Origin: Nanoarchaeales archaeon | GTDB taxonomy: Archaea; Nanobdellota; Nanobdellia; Woesearchaeales; UBA583 | Direction of reading: 5' to 3' | DNA length: 18,479 nucleotides | Assembly (NCBI GenBank): GCA_013215525.1 | Contig: JABSQY010000028.1 | Coordinates: 1 to 18,479, forward strand | Shown here: positions 7,525 to 14,627 of the stretch, in pieces | Numbering within the stretch: the first letter of the stretch is position 1 | Layout of the letters: every line of letters starts with the position of its first letter | Notes under the pieces: generated by a model | What the model was told of the DNA's origin: nothing | Databases searched by the model: none | What the model saw: the letters and a program-made list of their open reading frames with translations, nothing else | Translations under genes and position numbers: made by a program

Positions 7525-8202
7525 ATGACTGTTGCACCTAATAAATCTAAAAAGGGAATAAATTTTGATGAAAAAACTGGAATTATTACTGCAGAAACTT
7601 TTTGGAGTGATTGGACAGAGATTTATACGGCAACAATTGATTTGAAAAAATTTTTTAAAGAATTTGCAAATCATTTAGAAAATAACAAAGATTTACCTTT
7701 TACTGATGTTTTAGGTGATGAAAAATCAAATAATTTTATTGGAGGGTATTCTGCAGGTTCTGAATTTGCAAAACCTGGACCACATTTAACAAGAAGTAAA
7801 AAGTGTTTTGAAAAACAATTTTTATGGGCAAAATATGCTGGATTTAATGAAGTTGAAGTTATTTGGAAAGCAAGAAGTAAATCAAAATTTTCAAAGTATG
7901 GATGGTTAATTTTTAAGTTAGATTTTAATTGTCGTGTTATTAAAGATGTTGAAGTTGTTGTTAATGGTGAAAAAAAAATTATGCAACAAGGTAGATGGGA
8001 ATTTAGAAATACTTTAACTTATTATAATTCATATATAAGAGATTATTTATGGGTTACTCCATTTTTTAGAAATTTTGCAGAAATTCAAAGATTAATGATT
8101 GATCATACATATTTTGATTATTTAGATAGAGATATTGGTTGGATGAAAAATAAGATTAAACCATTATTATGGAAAATTATTCATAAAACTTTTAGGGAAT
8201 AA
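7525..8202 (+). CDS. Conserved-looking hypothetical protein, 225 aa
   Basis: I cannot assign a family. The protein is soluble: no membrane segment or signal peptide is visible. It is rich in aromatics (many W, Y and F) and alternates strand-like and helical stretches. The middle contains KYAGFNEVEVIWKARSKSKF and a beta-rich section around GWLIFKLDFNCRV. The C-terminal third (YIRDYLWVTPFFRNF to the end) looks helical and basic. The even composition, clear start and well-placed TATA box argue for a real, expressed gene. It is divergent from the Hel308 half and convergent with the MgtC-like gene, so the context suggests no function. Confidence 0.7.
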   Translation: MTVAPNKSKKGINFDEKTGIITAETFWSDWTEIYTATIDLKKFFKEFANHLENNKDLPFTDVLGDEKSNNFIGGYSAGSEFAKPGPHLTRSKKCFEKQFLWAKYAGFNEVEVIWKARSKSKFSKYGWLIFKLDFNCRVIKDVEVVVNGEKKIMQQGRWEFRNTLTYYNSYIRDYLWVTPFFRNFAEIQRLMIDHTYFDYLDRDIGWMKNKIKPLLWKIIHKTFRE

Positions 8203-8258
8203 AAATAATTTTTAATTTATTTTGTTTTATTTTTAATTTATTTTTAAGTTAATATTAT
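8203..8258 (+). terminator. T-rich convergent terminator region
   Basis: The 56 bp between the convergent stops contain repeated T-runs, including two copies of TTTTTAATTTATTTT. U-tract termination of the + strand gene is the likely use. No strong hairpin is present. Confidence 0.4.
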
Positions 8259-9581
8259 TCAAACTAAAAATAGTGAAAATAATCCTACAAATACAATTAT
8301 AAAAAATGACCACATTACTATTTTTGACAAATGTTTTGAACCTAAATAATATGCAATTCCACCTTTAAAAATTGTGTTTGAAAGTGCTGCAATAAATATT
8401 CCTGATGATGCTGTAAAGTTTGAAATTGAATTTTCTAATGCCATCTTTGAAAGTGTTAGTGTGATTGCATCTACATCTAAAAAACCACTAATTAATGCTA
8501 TAAAATATATTCCTGAATCTCCAAATTTAATTCTTAATACTTGTGTTAAAAAAATTATTGCAATAAATAATAATCCAAAAGTTATAGAAGGTTTTAATGT
8601 GAATGGTGATTGTCCTTCTAATTTCCCCACATGTTTTGTTTTATTTTTGAATATTAAATACACAGAAATTATAATTCCTACAAATCCCATCAATGATACA
8701 AATAATACTGATGTTACAAGAGATGGATTTACAATTATTACTTCAAGTATTATTCTAAAAAACATTATAGAGCAGGCAAGTACAATTCCAATTGCTAGAG
8801 GGTTTGATAAATTTTTTAATCTTTTTGAATCAATTGAAAAGGATGTTGCAGTTGCAGTTGATGACATTAAACCTCCTAAAACTCCTGTTAATAATAAACC
8901 TCTATTTGTTCCAAGGATTTTTATTAATATATATCCGACATAGGTGATTGCAGAAATTATTACAACTAAAAACCAGATTTGATATGGATTAAATATTGTG
9001 AATTGTACTAGAGTTGATTCTGTGAAAAAGTTTAAAAAAAAGTTTTTAGATGTTTCAAAATCTAATGGTCCAAAATTTTTATTTGGAAGAACAGGTAAGA
9101 TTATTACAGATATTAGTGCAAATTTCATTGTTGCATATACTTCTTTTATTGAGATATTTTTTGCGAATGTGTGTAGTTGTGTCCCAAGGACTAAAAATGA
9201 TGCAATTACTATTGTTAAAACAACTGCAATATAATAATACTCTTTTCCTAAACTTATTAGTATACCAATTAAAAATGTTAATATTGCAACTATTTGTGAT
9301 GTTTCGGATACGTAATTTTTATATTTTATTGATAAAGAGTAATATGAAATTGATGTTAATATGAAAAATCCAATTACTGAAAAAACTATTAAACTTGAAT
9401 CTTCTATTATATTAAATGATAAAAATCCGATTATGTAACCTAGTAAAGATATAAAAGTAAATGTTCTAAATCCTGCAAAATCCATTCTATGATTTTGTTG
9501 GAGTTTCATTTCTCTTTGAGCTCCTACGAATGCTCCAAGTATTATTGCAAAAAATAATCCAACTAAAAATTCATCAAACAT
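8259..9581 (-). CDS. MgtC/SapB-type membrane protein with DUF4010 domain
   Basis: A polytopic membrane protein of 440 aa with about a dozen hydrophobic segments. The N-terminal part carries the MgtC-like signature: a first helix ending in GAFVGAQRE (about 16-24), then the conserved FAGFRTFTFISLLGYIIGF block. The C-terminal part, from about residue 190, matches the layout of DUF4010 (for example GGLMSSTATATSFS and SGFLDVDAITLTLSKMA). This MgtC-DUF4010 arrangement is common in bacteria and archaea; the transported substrate, if any, is not established. The start is supported by a TATA-like AATATAAA 22-29 bp upstream. The gene stands alone and is divergent from the aCPSF2-type nuclease across element B. 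Confidence 0.85.
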   Translation of the reverse strand: MFDEFLVGLFFAIILGAFVGAQREMKLQQNHRMDFAGFRTFTFISLLGYIIGFLSFNIIEDSSLIVFSVIGFFILTSISYYSLSIKYKNYVSETSQIVAILTFLIGILISLGKEYYYIAVVLTIVIASFLVLGTQLHTFAKNISIKEVYATMKFALISVIILPVLPNKNFGPLDFETSKNFFLNFFTESTLVQFTIFNPYQIWFLVVIISAITYVGYILIKILGTNRGLLLTGVLGGLMSSTATATSFSIDSKRLKNLSNPLAIGIVLACSIMFFRIILEVIIVNPSLVTSVLFVSLMGFVGIIISVYLIFKNKTKHVGKLEGQSPFTLKPSITFGLLFIAIIFLTQVLRIKFGDSGIYFIALISGFLDVDAITLTLSKMALENSISNFTASSGIFIAALSNTIFKGGIAYYLGSKHLSKIVMWSFFIIVFVGLFSLFLV

Positions 9582-9602
9582 AATAATATATAATTAAAAT
9601 AG

Positions 9603-9610
9603 TTTATATT
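9603..9610. promoter_or_regulatory. TATA-like box for the MgtC-like gene, possibly also for element B
   Basis: On the minus strand AATATAAA is centred about 25 bp before the ATG at 9581. On the plus strand the same bases read TTTATATT and would place a start near 9632, just ahead of the GC-richer part of element B. Copy C has a matching TTTATATT at the corresponding position. Confidence 0.45.
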
Positions 9611-9745
9611 ATTTTGTCGTTTTTTTATAGTTAGAGTTTTGAGCGGAGCGAATTTGTCTCTTTGTGAAACGATGCAAGCTACAAATTTATCTTCAATATA
9701 TAAATAATACTTTAGCTACAAAGCGAGAGATTATTATTTATATTT
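9603..9745 (+). repeat. Dispersed structured element, copy B
   Basis: This occupies the 279-bp divergent gap between the MgtC-like and aCPSF2 genes. In order it contains TTTATATT, a T-run, GAG, the locally GC-rich GAGCGGAGCGAA (9641-9652) and the family core GCTACAAATTTATCTTCAA (9678-9696). A 12-bp stem follows, pairing 9698-9709 with 9732-9743 around a 22-nt loop. A 7-bp stem (9651-9657/9681-9687) brackets the middle with a 23-nt loop. Copy C shows the same order of blocks, which extends the similarity well beyond the core. Confidence 0.55.
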
Positions 9746-9831
9746 TCTGAAATGGAATGGAAGAAAAGTTTATTTTTTATTTTAGTTGAATTTCTAAATG
9801 TTATTTTCTTTTAAAAATGTGGTGACAAATT

Positions 9832-9840
9832 CATATAAAT
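9832..9840 (+). promoter_or_regulatory. TATA box deciding the aCPSF2 start
   Basis: CATATAAAT is centred 25 bp before the ATG at 9861. The in-frame GTG at 9846 is too close to the box to be transcribed from it, so 9861 is preferred. Confidence 0.6.
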
Positions 9841-9860
9841 AAAAAGTGCTCGCGATACGT

Positions 9861-11159
9861 ATGAAGATTATATTTCACGGAGCTGCACAAGAAGTTGGTA
9901 AGTCTTGTATTGAAGTTCAAACTGGCGGAAAAAGATATATTATGGATGCGGGTATCAAGTTTACAAAAAATGGTGCTGAGTATCCAAAGTTTTTAGATAG
10001 AGTGTTCGAACTTGATGGTGTGTTTTTATCACATGCGCATCTTGACCATTCAGGTGCATTACCATTACTTGAACATAAGAATTTAAAGTGTCCAATTTAT
10101 TGTACAAATTTAACTTGGAAAATTGTTAATTTATTACTTGCAGATAATTATCATTTAGAAAAATTAAAACATATTCATCCAGCGTATGTTGAACGTGATA
10201 TTACTAAAGTTAAAAATGACCTACATTTTGTAACTTATGATAAGCAGTATGTAACTGGTGATGGAAAGGTTAAGTTTACTTATTTAAATTCTGGACATAT
10301 TCCTGGTGGAGCGTCAATTTTATTAGAACTTGAAGGGAAAAAATTATTGTATACTGCAGATATTAATACTGAGGATACTAATTTAATGATTCCTAGTAAT
10401 TTAGACGAAATTCAAGATATTGATATTTTAATTACTGAGAATACTTATGGAAATCGTGAACATCCTGGGAAAGATGAAGAAGAGAAAAAGTTTTTAGAGT
10501 ATGTTCGTGAAACTATTAAGGGTGGAGGTTCTGTTCTTGTTCCTGCTTTTGCGGTTGGACGAAGTCAAGAAGTTTTAATTTTACTTGAACAATTAGAAGA
10601 ACATATTCCTATTTATTTAGATGGTATGGCAAGAAAGGTTATGACTATGGTTGCAGAGTCAGATGATAAATATATTGATAATCGTGATGCTGTTGCTCGT
10701 ATGATGAAGAGAGTTAGATATATTAAAAAGCCTACTGAAAGAGATCATATTGGAAAAATGAAAGGTATTGTAATTGTTACAACTTCTGGTATGTGTCAAG
10801 GTGGGCCTGTTATGACTTATTTAAAACATTTTGTTGGTAGGACTGAAAACCGTGTTATTATGACTGGGTATCAAGCGGCTGGGACAAATGGAAGATATAT
10901 TCTTGAGGAGAGAACATTTAAAGAACACCACCATATGTATAAAGTTATTTGTGATATTCAACAAGTTGATTTTTCTGCTCATTATGGTCAAAGTGAAATT
11001 CGTAAGATGATGACAAAGATTAATCCTGCACATTTAATTTTACAACACGGAGATATTTCATCTTTAACAGAATCACTTGAATTTGCAAAAGAGAATATTG
11101 ATGGAGAAGTGTACATGCCAGAGATTGGTGAAGTTATGACTTTTTATGAAGATGAATAA
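9861..11159 (+). CDS. Metallo-beta-lactamase/beta-CASP ribonuclease, aCPSF2 type
   Basis: This is an RNA-processing nuclease of the CPSF73/RNase J superfamily. Motifs (numbered from ATG 9861, 432 aa): D29 in YIMDAG; the zinc signature HAHLDH at 58-63; H146 in NSGHIPGG; D167 in YTADINTED; the beta-CASP segment with ENTYG near 193-197 and VPAFAVGRSQE; H374 in VDFSAHYG; and HGD at 396-398. All metal ligands are therefore present and the enzyme should be active. It lacks the N-terminal KH domains of aCPSF1 and starts straight at the MKIIFHG strand, as expected for aCPSF2. Archaeal members have endo- and/or 5'-3' exonuclease activity and act in RNA turnover or processing. The gene has its own TATA box and a hairpin at its 3' end. 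Confidence 0.92.
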   Translation: MKIIFHGAAQEVGKSCIEVQTGGKRYIMDAGIKFTKNGAEYPKFLDRVFELDGVFLSHAHLDHSGALPLLEHKNLKCPIYCTNLTWKIVNLLLADNYHLEKLKHIHPAYVERDITKVKNDLHFVTYDKQYVTGDGKVKFTYLNSGHIPGGASILLELEGKKLLYTADINTEDTNLMIPSNLDEIQDIDILITENTYGNREHPGKDEEEKKFLEYVRETIKGGGSVLVPAFAVGRSQEVLILLEQLEEHIPIYLDGMARKVMTMVAESDDKYIDNRDAVARMMKRVRYIKKPTERDHIGKMKGIVIVTTSGMCQGGPVMTYLKHFVGRTENRVIMTGYQAAGTNGRYILEERTFKEHHHMYKVICDIQQVDFSAHYGQSEIRKMMTKINPAHLILQHGDISSLTESLEFAKENIDGEVYMPEIGEVMTFYEDE

Positions 11160-11177
11160 ATTTCTCTGAAATTTATT
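11155..11177 (+). terminator. Stop-codon-spanning hairpin after the aCPSF2 gene
   Basis: AATAAATTTC, loop TCT and GAAATTTATT form a perfect 10-bp stem that includes the TAA stop (11157-11159). T-rich sequence follows from 11178 to about 11225. This looks like a transcript end. Confidence 0.55.
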
Positions 11178-11243
11178 TCTATTATTTTTAATACGTTTAT
11201 TTCTTATTCTTTTGTTTTAGTTTTGATTTTGTGATTACAAAAA

Positions 11244-11253
11244 TTTATAATAT
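11244..11253 (+). promoter_or_regulatory. TATA box deciding the arrestin-like gene start
   Basis: TTTATAATAT is centred 25 bp before the ATG at 11273. The box lies inside the frame that would extend upstream to a GTG at 11231, so the longer version is unlikely. Confidence 0.6.
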
Positions 11254-11272
11254 TTATATCTTAAAATTAAAT

Positions 11273-11920
11273 ATGGAAGGAAAAAACTGGAGTAAAATCT
11301 TTTCTATTATATTTGTAATTACTATGTTAATTTTGGCAGTTATACTCACAGAATATTTTGGACTAAGTTATAGTAGAATTGGAACATCAAGAACAACTGG
11401 TTTTGATATGATGTTTCTTCTAGGTTCAGGAATTTTTCTTGGAGTACCATTATTAGTTTCAATATACTTAAATTCTCTAAAAGGAAAAATTATTTTAAAA
11501 TTAGATAGAAATACTAAATATTTAATTGGAGATGAAATAACTGGTAATTTTAATTTGAAAATTAAAAAAGAAATTAAAAATGGATATGTTTTAATTAGAT
11601 TAAGTGGGTCTGGGAATGGTAAAATAGATAATTCCGGAGAAATTATTTTTAAAGATAGAAAAGGATATACTGAAGTATTCAAGTCAGAACAGATTATAGA
11701 ATCTCAGAGAGACTATCTTAAAGGAGAAGATAAATATTATAATTTTAATGTTAAAATCCCTAACTTTGATAGAAGGTCAGAAGTTGGAAAAATGTTGTTT
11801 GCTAAAACACATAATAATTTAGTTGATGTAAATCAAATAGATTGGAAAGTGACAATTGAATTTTGGAGTAATACACAACTGTTTAAAGATTCTAAAAAAA
11901 TAAAAATTAAAGCATACTAA
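11273..11920 (+). CDS. Membrane protein with arrestin-like soluble domain
   Basis: From the ATG at 11273 the product is 215 aa. Two membrane helices lie at about 7-27 and 45-65. A soluble beta-rich domain of about 140 aa then runs to the end. Its pattern resembles the arrestin-like fold: YLIGDEITGNFNL near the start, VLIRLSGSG, the LKGEDKYYNFNVKIPNF turn typical of 'g..ypF.i.lP', and the closing VTIEFW and KKIKIKA strands. Arrestin-like domains act as scaffolds or adaptors; archaeal membrane versions have no clear function. The start is chosen from the TATA spacing. The gene follows aCPSF2 by about 110 bp with its own promoter. The arrestin call rests on pattern reading only. Confidence 0.6.
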   Translation: MEGKNWSKIFSIIFVITMLILAVILTEYFGLSYSRIGTSRTTGFDMMFLLGSGIFLGVPLLVSIYLNSLKGKIILKLDRNTKYLIGDEITGNFNLKIKKEIKNGYVLIRLSGSGNGKIDNSGEIIFKDRKGYTEVFKSEQIIESQRDYLKGEDKYYNFNVKIPNFDRRSEVGKMLFAKTHNNLVDVNQIDWKVTIEFWSNTQLFKDSKKIKIKAY

Positions 11921-12054
11921 TTAATTTTTATTTTTACAGTAACCATTTATAAAATAATTTAATGATCAACATATGAATAATTTGAATAATTAAATTCAAA
12001 AATATTTTTTTAAATTATACATATTTTTTTAAATGTTAAAATAACTAATTAATT

Positions 12055-12390
12055 ATGGATGAAGATAGTAAAATTATTTCTAAATATGAAAATGTTAAAC
12101 ATAAAACTGCTCTAAGAAAATTATATTTTATGTGGGAAGATAAAGGGGGTTTTTTGAAGGATGAAATTAAAGAAGAACTTGGGAAAATGTCTAAGGAAAA
12201 GTTTGAAATTATTTTTAAGGATTATTTAAAGTGTGAAATTTTTTATAAAATGAATACAATGCCAATTAAGTTTGGTTTTGAAAGTGATTTTTTAGAGTAT
12301 GTGGAATTAATTATTAAACTTGAAGAGATTAAAATTAAAAAAAAGAAAGCTGGAGAAAATTCTGTTTTAAAATATTTTAAAACTGATTAA
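12055..12390 (+). CDS. Hypothetical 111-aa charged protein with a PIP-like tail
   Basis: I recognise no family. The protein is small, soluble and largely helical, rich in lysine and glutamate, with a central segment FGFESDFLEYVELIIKLEEI. It ends in a basic patch (KIKKKK) followed by ENSVLKYFKTD. The NSVLKYF stretch resembles a PCNA-interacting motif (QxxLxxFF) with Q replaced by N and only one of the two aromatics. A TATA-like TTTTTAAAT at 12026-12034 stands about 25 bp before the ATG; another, stronger box TTTATAAAAT lies at 11946-11955. It converges with the 189-aa gene across element C. Confidence 0.6.
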   Translation: MDEDSKIISKYENVKHKTALRKLYFMWEDKGGFLKDEIKEELGKMSKEKFEIIFKDYLKCEIFYKMNTMPIKFGFESDFLEYVELIIKLEEIKIKKKKAGENSVLKYFKTD

Positions 12391-12401
12391 AAATAAGAAA
12401 C

Positions 12402-12545
12402 TTTATATTTTATTTTTATAATGTGAGTCCTTCGAACGAAGTGAGTTCTTCTACTTTCTGAAAGAATGTTTTAACTAGATATTATCTTCAATGTATAAAG
12501 ATACTATGATTTAGCGAATGCTAAATTTAATAGAGTATATTTTTC
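12402..12545 (+). repeat. Dispersed structured element, copy C
   Basis: This fills the convergent gap between the 111-aa and 189-aa genes. Blocks in order: TTTATATT (12402-12409), a T-run with TTTATAATG, the hairpin CTTCGAACGAAG (near 12430-12441) with GTGAG, AAGAATGTTTTA, and the core ACTAGATATTATCTTCAA (12474-12491). A perfect 7-bp stem ATTTAGC/GCTAAAT follows (12509-12515/12520-12526, loop GAAT), extended by partly paired ATACT and AGTAT. Copy B aligns collinearly. Copy A matches 25 of 30 positions over AAGAATG to TCAA, with every difference a transition. Confidence 0.6.
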
Positions 12546-12578
12546 TCTTGGAAAAATTGTACTTTTTAAGAAGATAAT

Positions 12579-13148
12579 TTAATCTTCTTCTACATAAACT
12601 ACATCTTCGTCTTCATCTTCTAAATCTTCATCTAATTCATCATCAGATTCTTCTGAATTTTTCTCTTCTCTTTTTGCTAATTTTTCTCTTCGTAAATCAT
12701 TTTTAATATTTTTACGTTTGTTGTTTCTAGTTGATGAATTACTTCGCATAATTGGTCTATCTTCATCTTCCATTCTTTCTCTATATACTAACGTTTTGAA
12801 ATGAGCTGTTCTTTTTCTTTTCATTTCTAATGGAAGATTTGTTAAAGTAATTTTTTGTCCTTTTACAGGTCTTGTTAGAACTGTTTCACGTTTGGAGTTT
12901 TTTACTGTGTATGCGTGTTTATACGGATTTAATCCTCCAACTTTTTCTTGAAATACTACAATGTCTCCGGGTTGAATTTCAGATAGTTTTGAAATTAAAT
13001 CAAATTTATTTTTATCTTCTAAAATTGCTTTTAGTTCAACTTGTGATGTTTTCTCTTCTACGTCATCGTATCCTGATGTGTGTAATACTGATGAGAAGCA
13101 GTCTAGTTCTTGCTGGTTTGCTGTGAATGTTTTTGTGTTTTGTGCCAT
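12579..13148 (-). CDS. Hypothetical 189-aa protein with possible NlpC/P60-like core and acidic tail
   Basis: The N-terminal 120 residues look globular. C17 sits in a helix-like DCFSSVL, IQPGDIVVF is at 58-66, and H78 is in YKHAYTVKN. This order (DCxxxV, then xPGDxVxF, then HxxxV) resembles NlpC/P60-type papain-fold proteins, with C17 and H78 in the places of catalytic Cys and His. The match is short and may be coincidental. Residues 110-163 are very basic and 164-189 almost entirely acidic, so the tail is probably disordered. No signal peptide is present. The gene lies 30 bp after ProRS with no TATA box in the gap, so it is probably co-transcribed from the ProRS promoter. Possible roles include nucleic-acid or ribosome association through the charged tail; function is unknown. 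Confidence 0.65.
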   Translation of the reverse strand: MAQNTKTFTANQQELDCFSSVLHTSGYDDVEEKTSQVELKAILEDKNKFDLISKLSEIQPGDIVVFQEKVGGLNPYKHAYTVKNSKRETVLTRPVKGQKITLTNLPLEMKRKRTAHFKTLVYRERMEDEDRPIMRSNSSTRNNKRKNIKNDLRREKLAKREEKNSEESDDELDEDLEDEDEDVVYVEED

Positions 13149-13177
13149 TTTTATTTGTTTTTATTTGTTTTTATTTG
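13148..13177 (-). repeat. Three tandem 10-bp repeats between ProRS and the 189-aa gene
   Basis: The unit TTTTTATTTG occurs three times exactly on the + strand, overlapping the first base of the 189-aa start codon. On the minus strand it reads CAAATAAAAA. It forms the whole spacer of this pair of genes. Copy number could vary by slippage. Confidence 0.8.
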
Positions 13178-13178
13178 T

Positions 13179-14627
13179 TTAATGACTTTTACAAAAGTAC
13201 ACCCAACACGTCGCCGGTTTTCCAGAGTAGAAACATTTTATATTTTCTAATGATTTATTTTCTAATTTAAAAGGTTTACAAGATGACTTTGCACCTGTTT
13301 GTTCTTTAATTTCATCTTCACTTTCTTTAGATTCTGCCCAAGCAACTAGACATCTACTTTTATTTTCAATTTCAGATTTAAACTCTTCAAAGTTATCAAC
13401 TTGTTTTGTTACAGCATCCATTTTTGCTTTTGCATTATCATATAATCTTTGATGCATTTTGTCTAGTTCAATTTGTACTCTTGTTTCAATTTCAGCTAGT
13501 TTAACTTCGAACTTTTCATCTAAGTCACGAACATTAAATGTTACAACTCCATTTGCTACATCTCTTGGTCCTACTTCAATTTGAATTGGAATTCCTTGCA
13601 TCTCCCATTTACTAATTTTAAATCCAGTATTTTCTTTTTTATAATCATCAACAATTACTCCAAATTTCTTTAAACTTGGTTCTAATTTTGACATTTGTTC
13701 ATTTACTAAATCTTCTTTTCCTTTAAAGTACATTGGTAGTAATACAACTTTGTTTGTTGCAGCTCTTGGAGGTAATACTAAACCTTTGTTGTCTGAGTGT
13801 ACCATAATCATTGCACCTATTGTTCTTGTTGATAATCCCCACGATGTTTGGTATGGCATTTGTTTTTTTTGATTCTTATCTAAGTATTCAATGTTAAATG
13901 CTTTCGCAAAATTTTGTCCTAACATATGTGATGTTGCTCCTTGAATTGCTTTTCCATCAACTAAAAATGTTTCAATTGTTTCTGTAAAGTCAGCACCATC
14001 AAATTTTTCTCCAACTGATTTTAATCCTCTGTTTACTGGAATTGCTAATAATTCTTCGTATGTTGCAGCGTATGCGTCAAGTGCATCTCTTACTTGTTGT
14101 TCTGCCTCCTCTTTAGTCTCATGAACTGTGTGTCCTTCTTGCCATAAAAATTCACGGTTTCTTAAAAACGGTGTTGAGTGTTTAAATTCCCAACGAATAA
14201 TATTACACCATTGGTTCATTTTTAGTGGTAGGTCTCTATATGATTTAATCCATTTTGAGTATGCGTCATACATTATTGTCTCACTTGTTGGTCTGATTGC
14301 TAATTTTTCTTTTAACTTTGTATTTCCACTGTGAGTTACCCATGCAACTTCTGCTGCAAATCCTTCAATATGGTCTTCTTCTTTTACTAATAATTTTTCT
14401 GGAATTAATAATGGAAAGTATGCATTTCGTACTCCCATTTCTTTAATTTTTATATTTAAAAATTCTTGAATTGCTTCCCAAATTTGGTATGAATTTGGTT
14501 TAAAAATCATACATCCTGAAACATCAGTATATTCAATTAAATCTGCTTTTAGGATAACTTGAGTATACCACTCAGACATATTCTCTTCTTTTTTTGCTGT
14601 GATTGCTAGTTCTTGTACTTTTGCCAT
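13179..14627 (-). CDS. proS: Prolyl-tRNA synthetase, archaeal/eukaryotic type
   Basis: A class II aminoacyl-tRNA synthetase that charges tRNA-Pro. The catalytic core has the RPTSE proline/ATP loop (112-116), motif 2 (NIIRWEFKH with FLRNREFLWQEGHT, about 142-166) and motif 3 (GLSTRTIGAMI, 264-274). The anticodon-binding domain follows (about 290-400). The C-terminal domain ends in aromatic-rich WVYFCKSH, typical of the type without the bacterial editing insertion. At 482 aa the length is normal. In this C-terminal domain the usual zinc cysteines (WCGxxxC and CxxC) appear as A431, S436, C465 and S468, so the classical site is lost, although C426, C450, C474 and C479 remain. The start ATG at 14627 gives MAKVQELAIT; an internal ATG (M17) begins the conserved part. 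No convincing TATA box lies at 25 bp, so its leader may be longer. Confidence 0.95.
   Translation of the reverse strand: MAKVQELAITAKKEENMSEWYTQVILKADLIEYTDVSGCMIFKPNSYQIWEAIQEFLNIKIKEMGVRNAYFPLLIPEKLLVKEEDHIEGFAAEVAWVTHSGNTKLKEKLAIRPTSETIMYDAYSKWIKSYRDLPLKMNQWCNIIRWEFKHSTPFLRNREFLWQEGHTVHETKEEAEQQVRDALDAYAATYEELLAIPVNRGLKSVGEKFDGADFTETIETFLVDGKAIQGATSHMLGQNFAKAFNIEYLDKNQKKQMPYQTSWGLSTRTIGAMIMVHSDNKGLVLPPRAATNKVVLLPMYFKGKEDLVNEQMSKLEPSLKKFGVIVDDYKKENTGFKISKWEMQGIPIQIEVGPRDVANGVVTFNVRDLDEKFEVKLAEIETRVQIELDKMHQRLYDNAKAKMDAVTKQVDNFEEFKSEIENKSRCLVAWAESKESEDEIKEQTGAKSSCKPFKLENKSLENIKCFYSGKPATCWVYFCKSH

Noticed and set aside
7407..8260. Missing N-terminal RecA1 half of Hel308 hidden just upstream in another frame
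   Set aside because: The upstream DNA is a promoter region and then a well-formed gene on the opposite strand; no Walker A or DExH sequence is seen on the minus strand.
8374..8943. 189-aa + strand frame inside the MgtC-like gene
   Set aside because: It is the complement of a clear polytopic membrane protein gene; the long frame is a side effect of codon composition.
11962..11990. Leaderless mini-ORF before the 111-aa gene
   Set aside because: The ATG at 11973 opens only six codons; nothing supports translation.
13148..13177. TTTTTATTTG tandem repeats as a promoter for the 189-aa gene
   Set aside because: There is no TATA-like sequence on the minus strand at the expected distance; co-transcription with ProRS explains expression.
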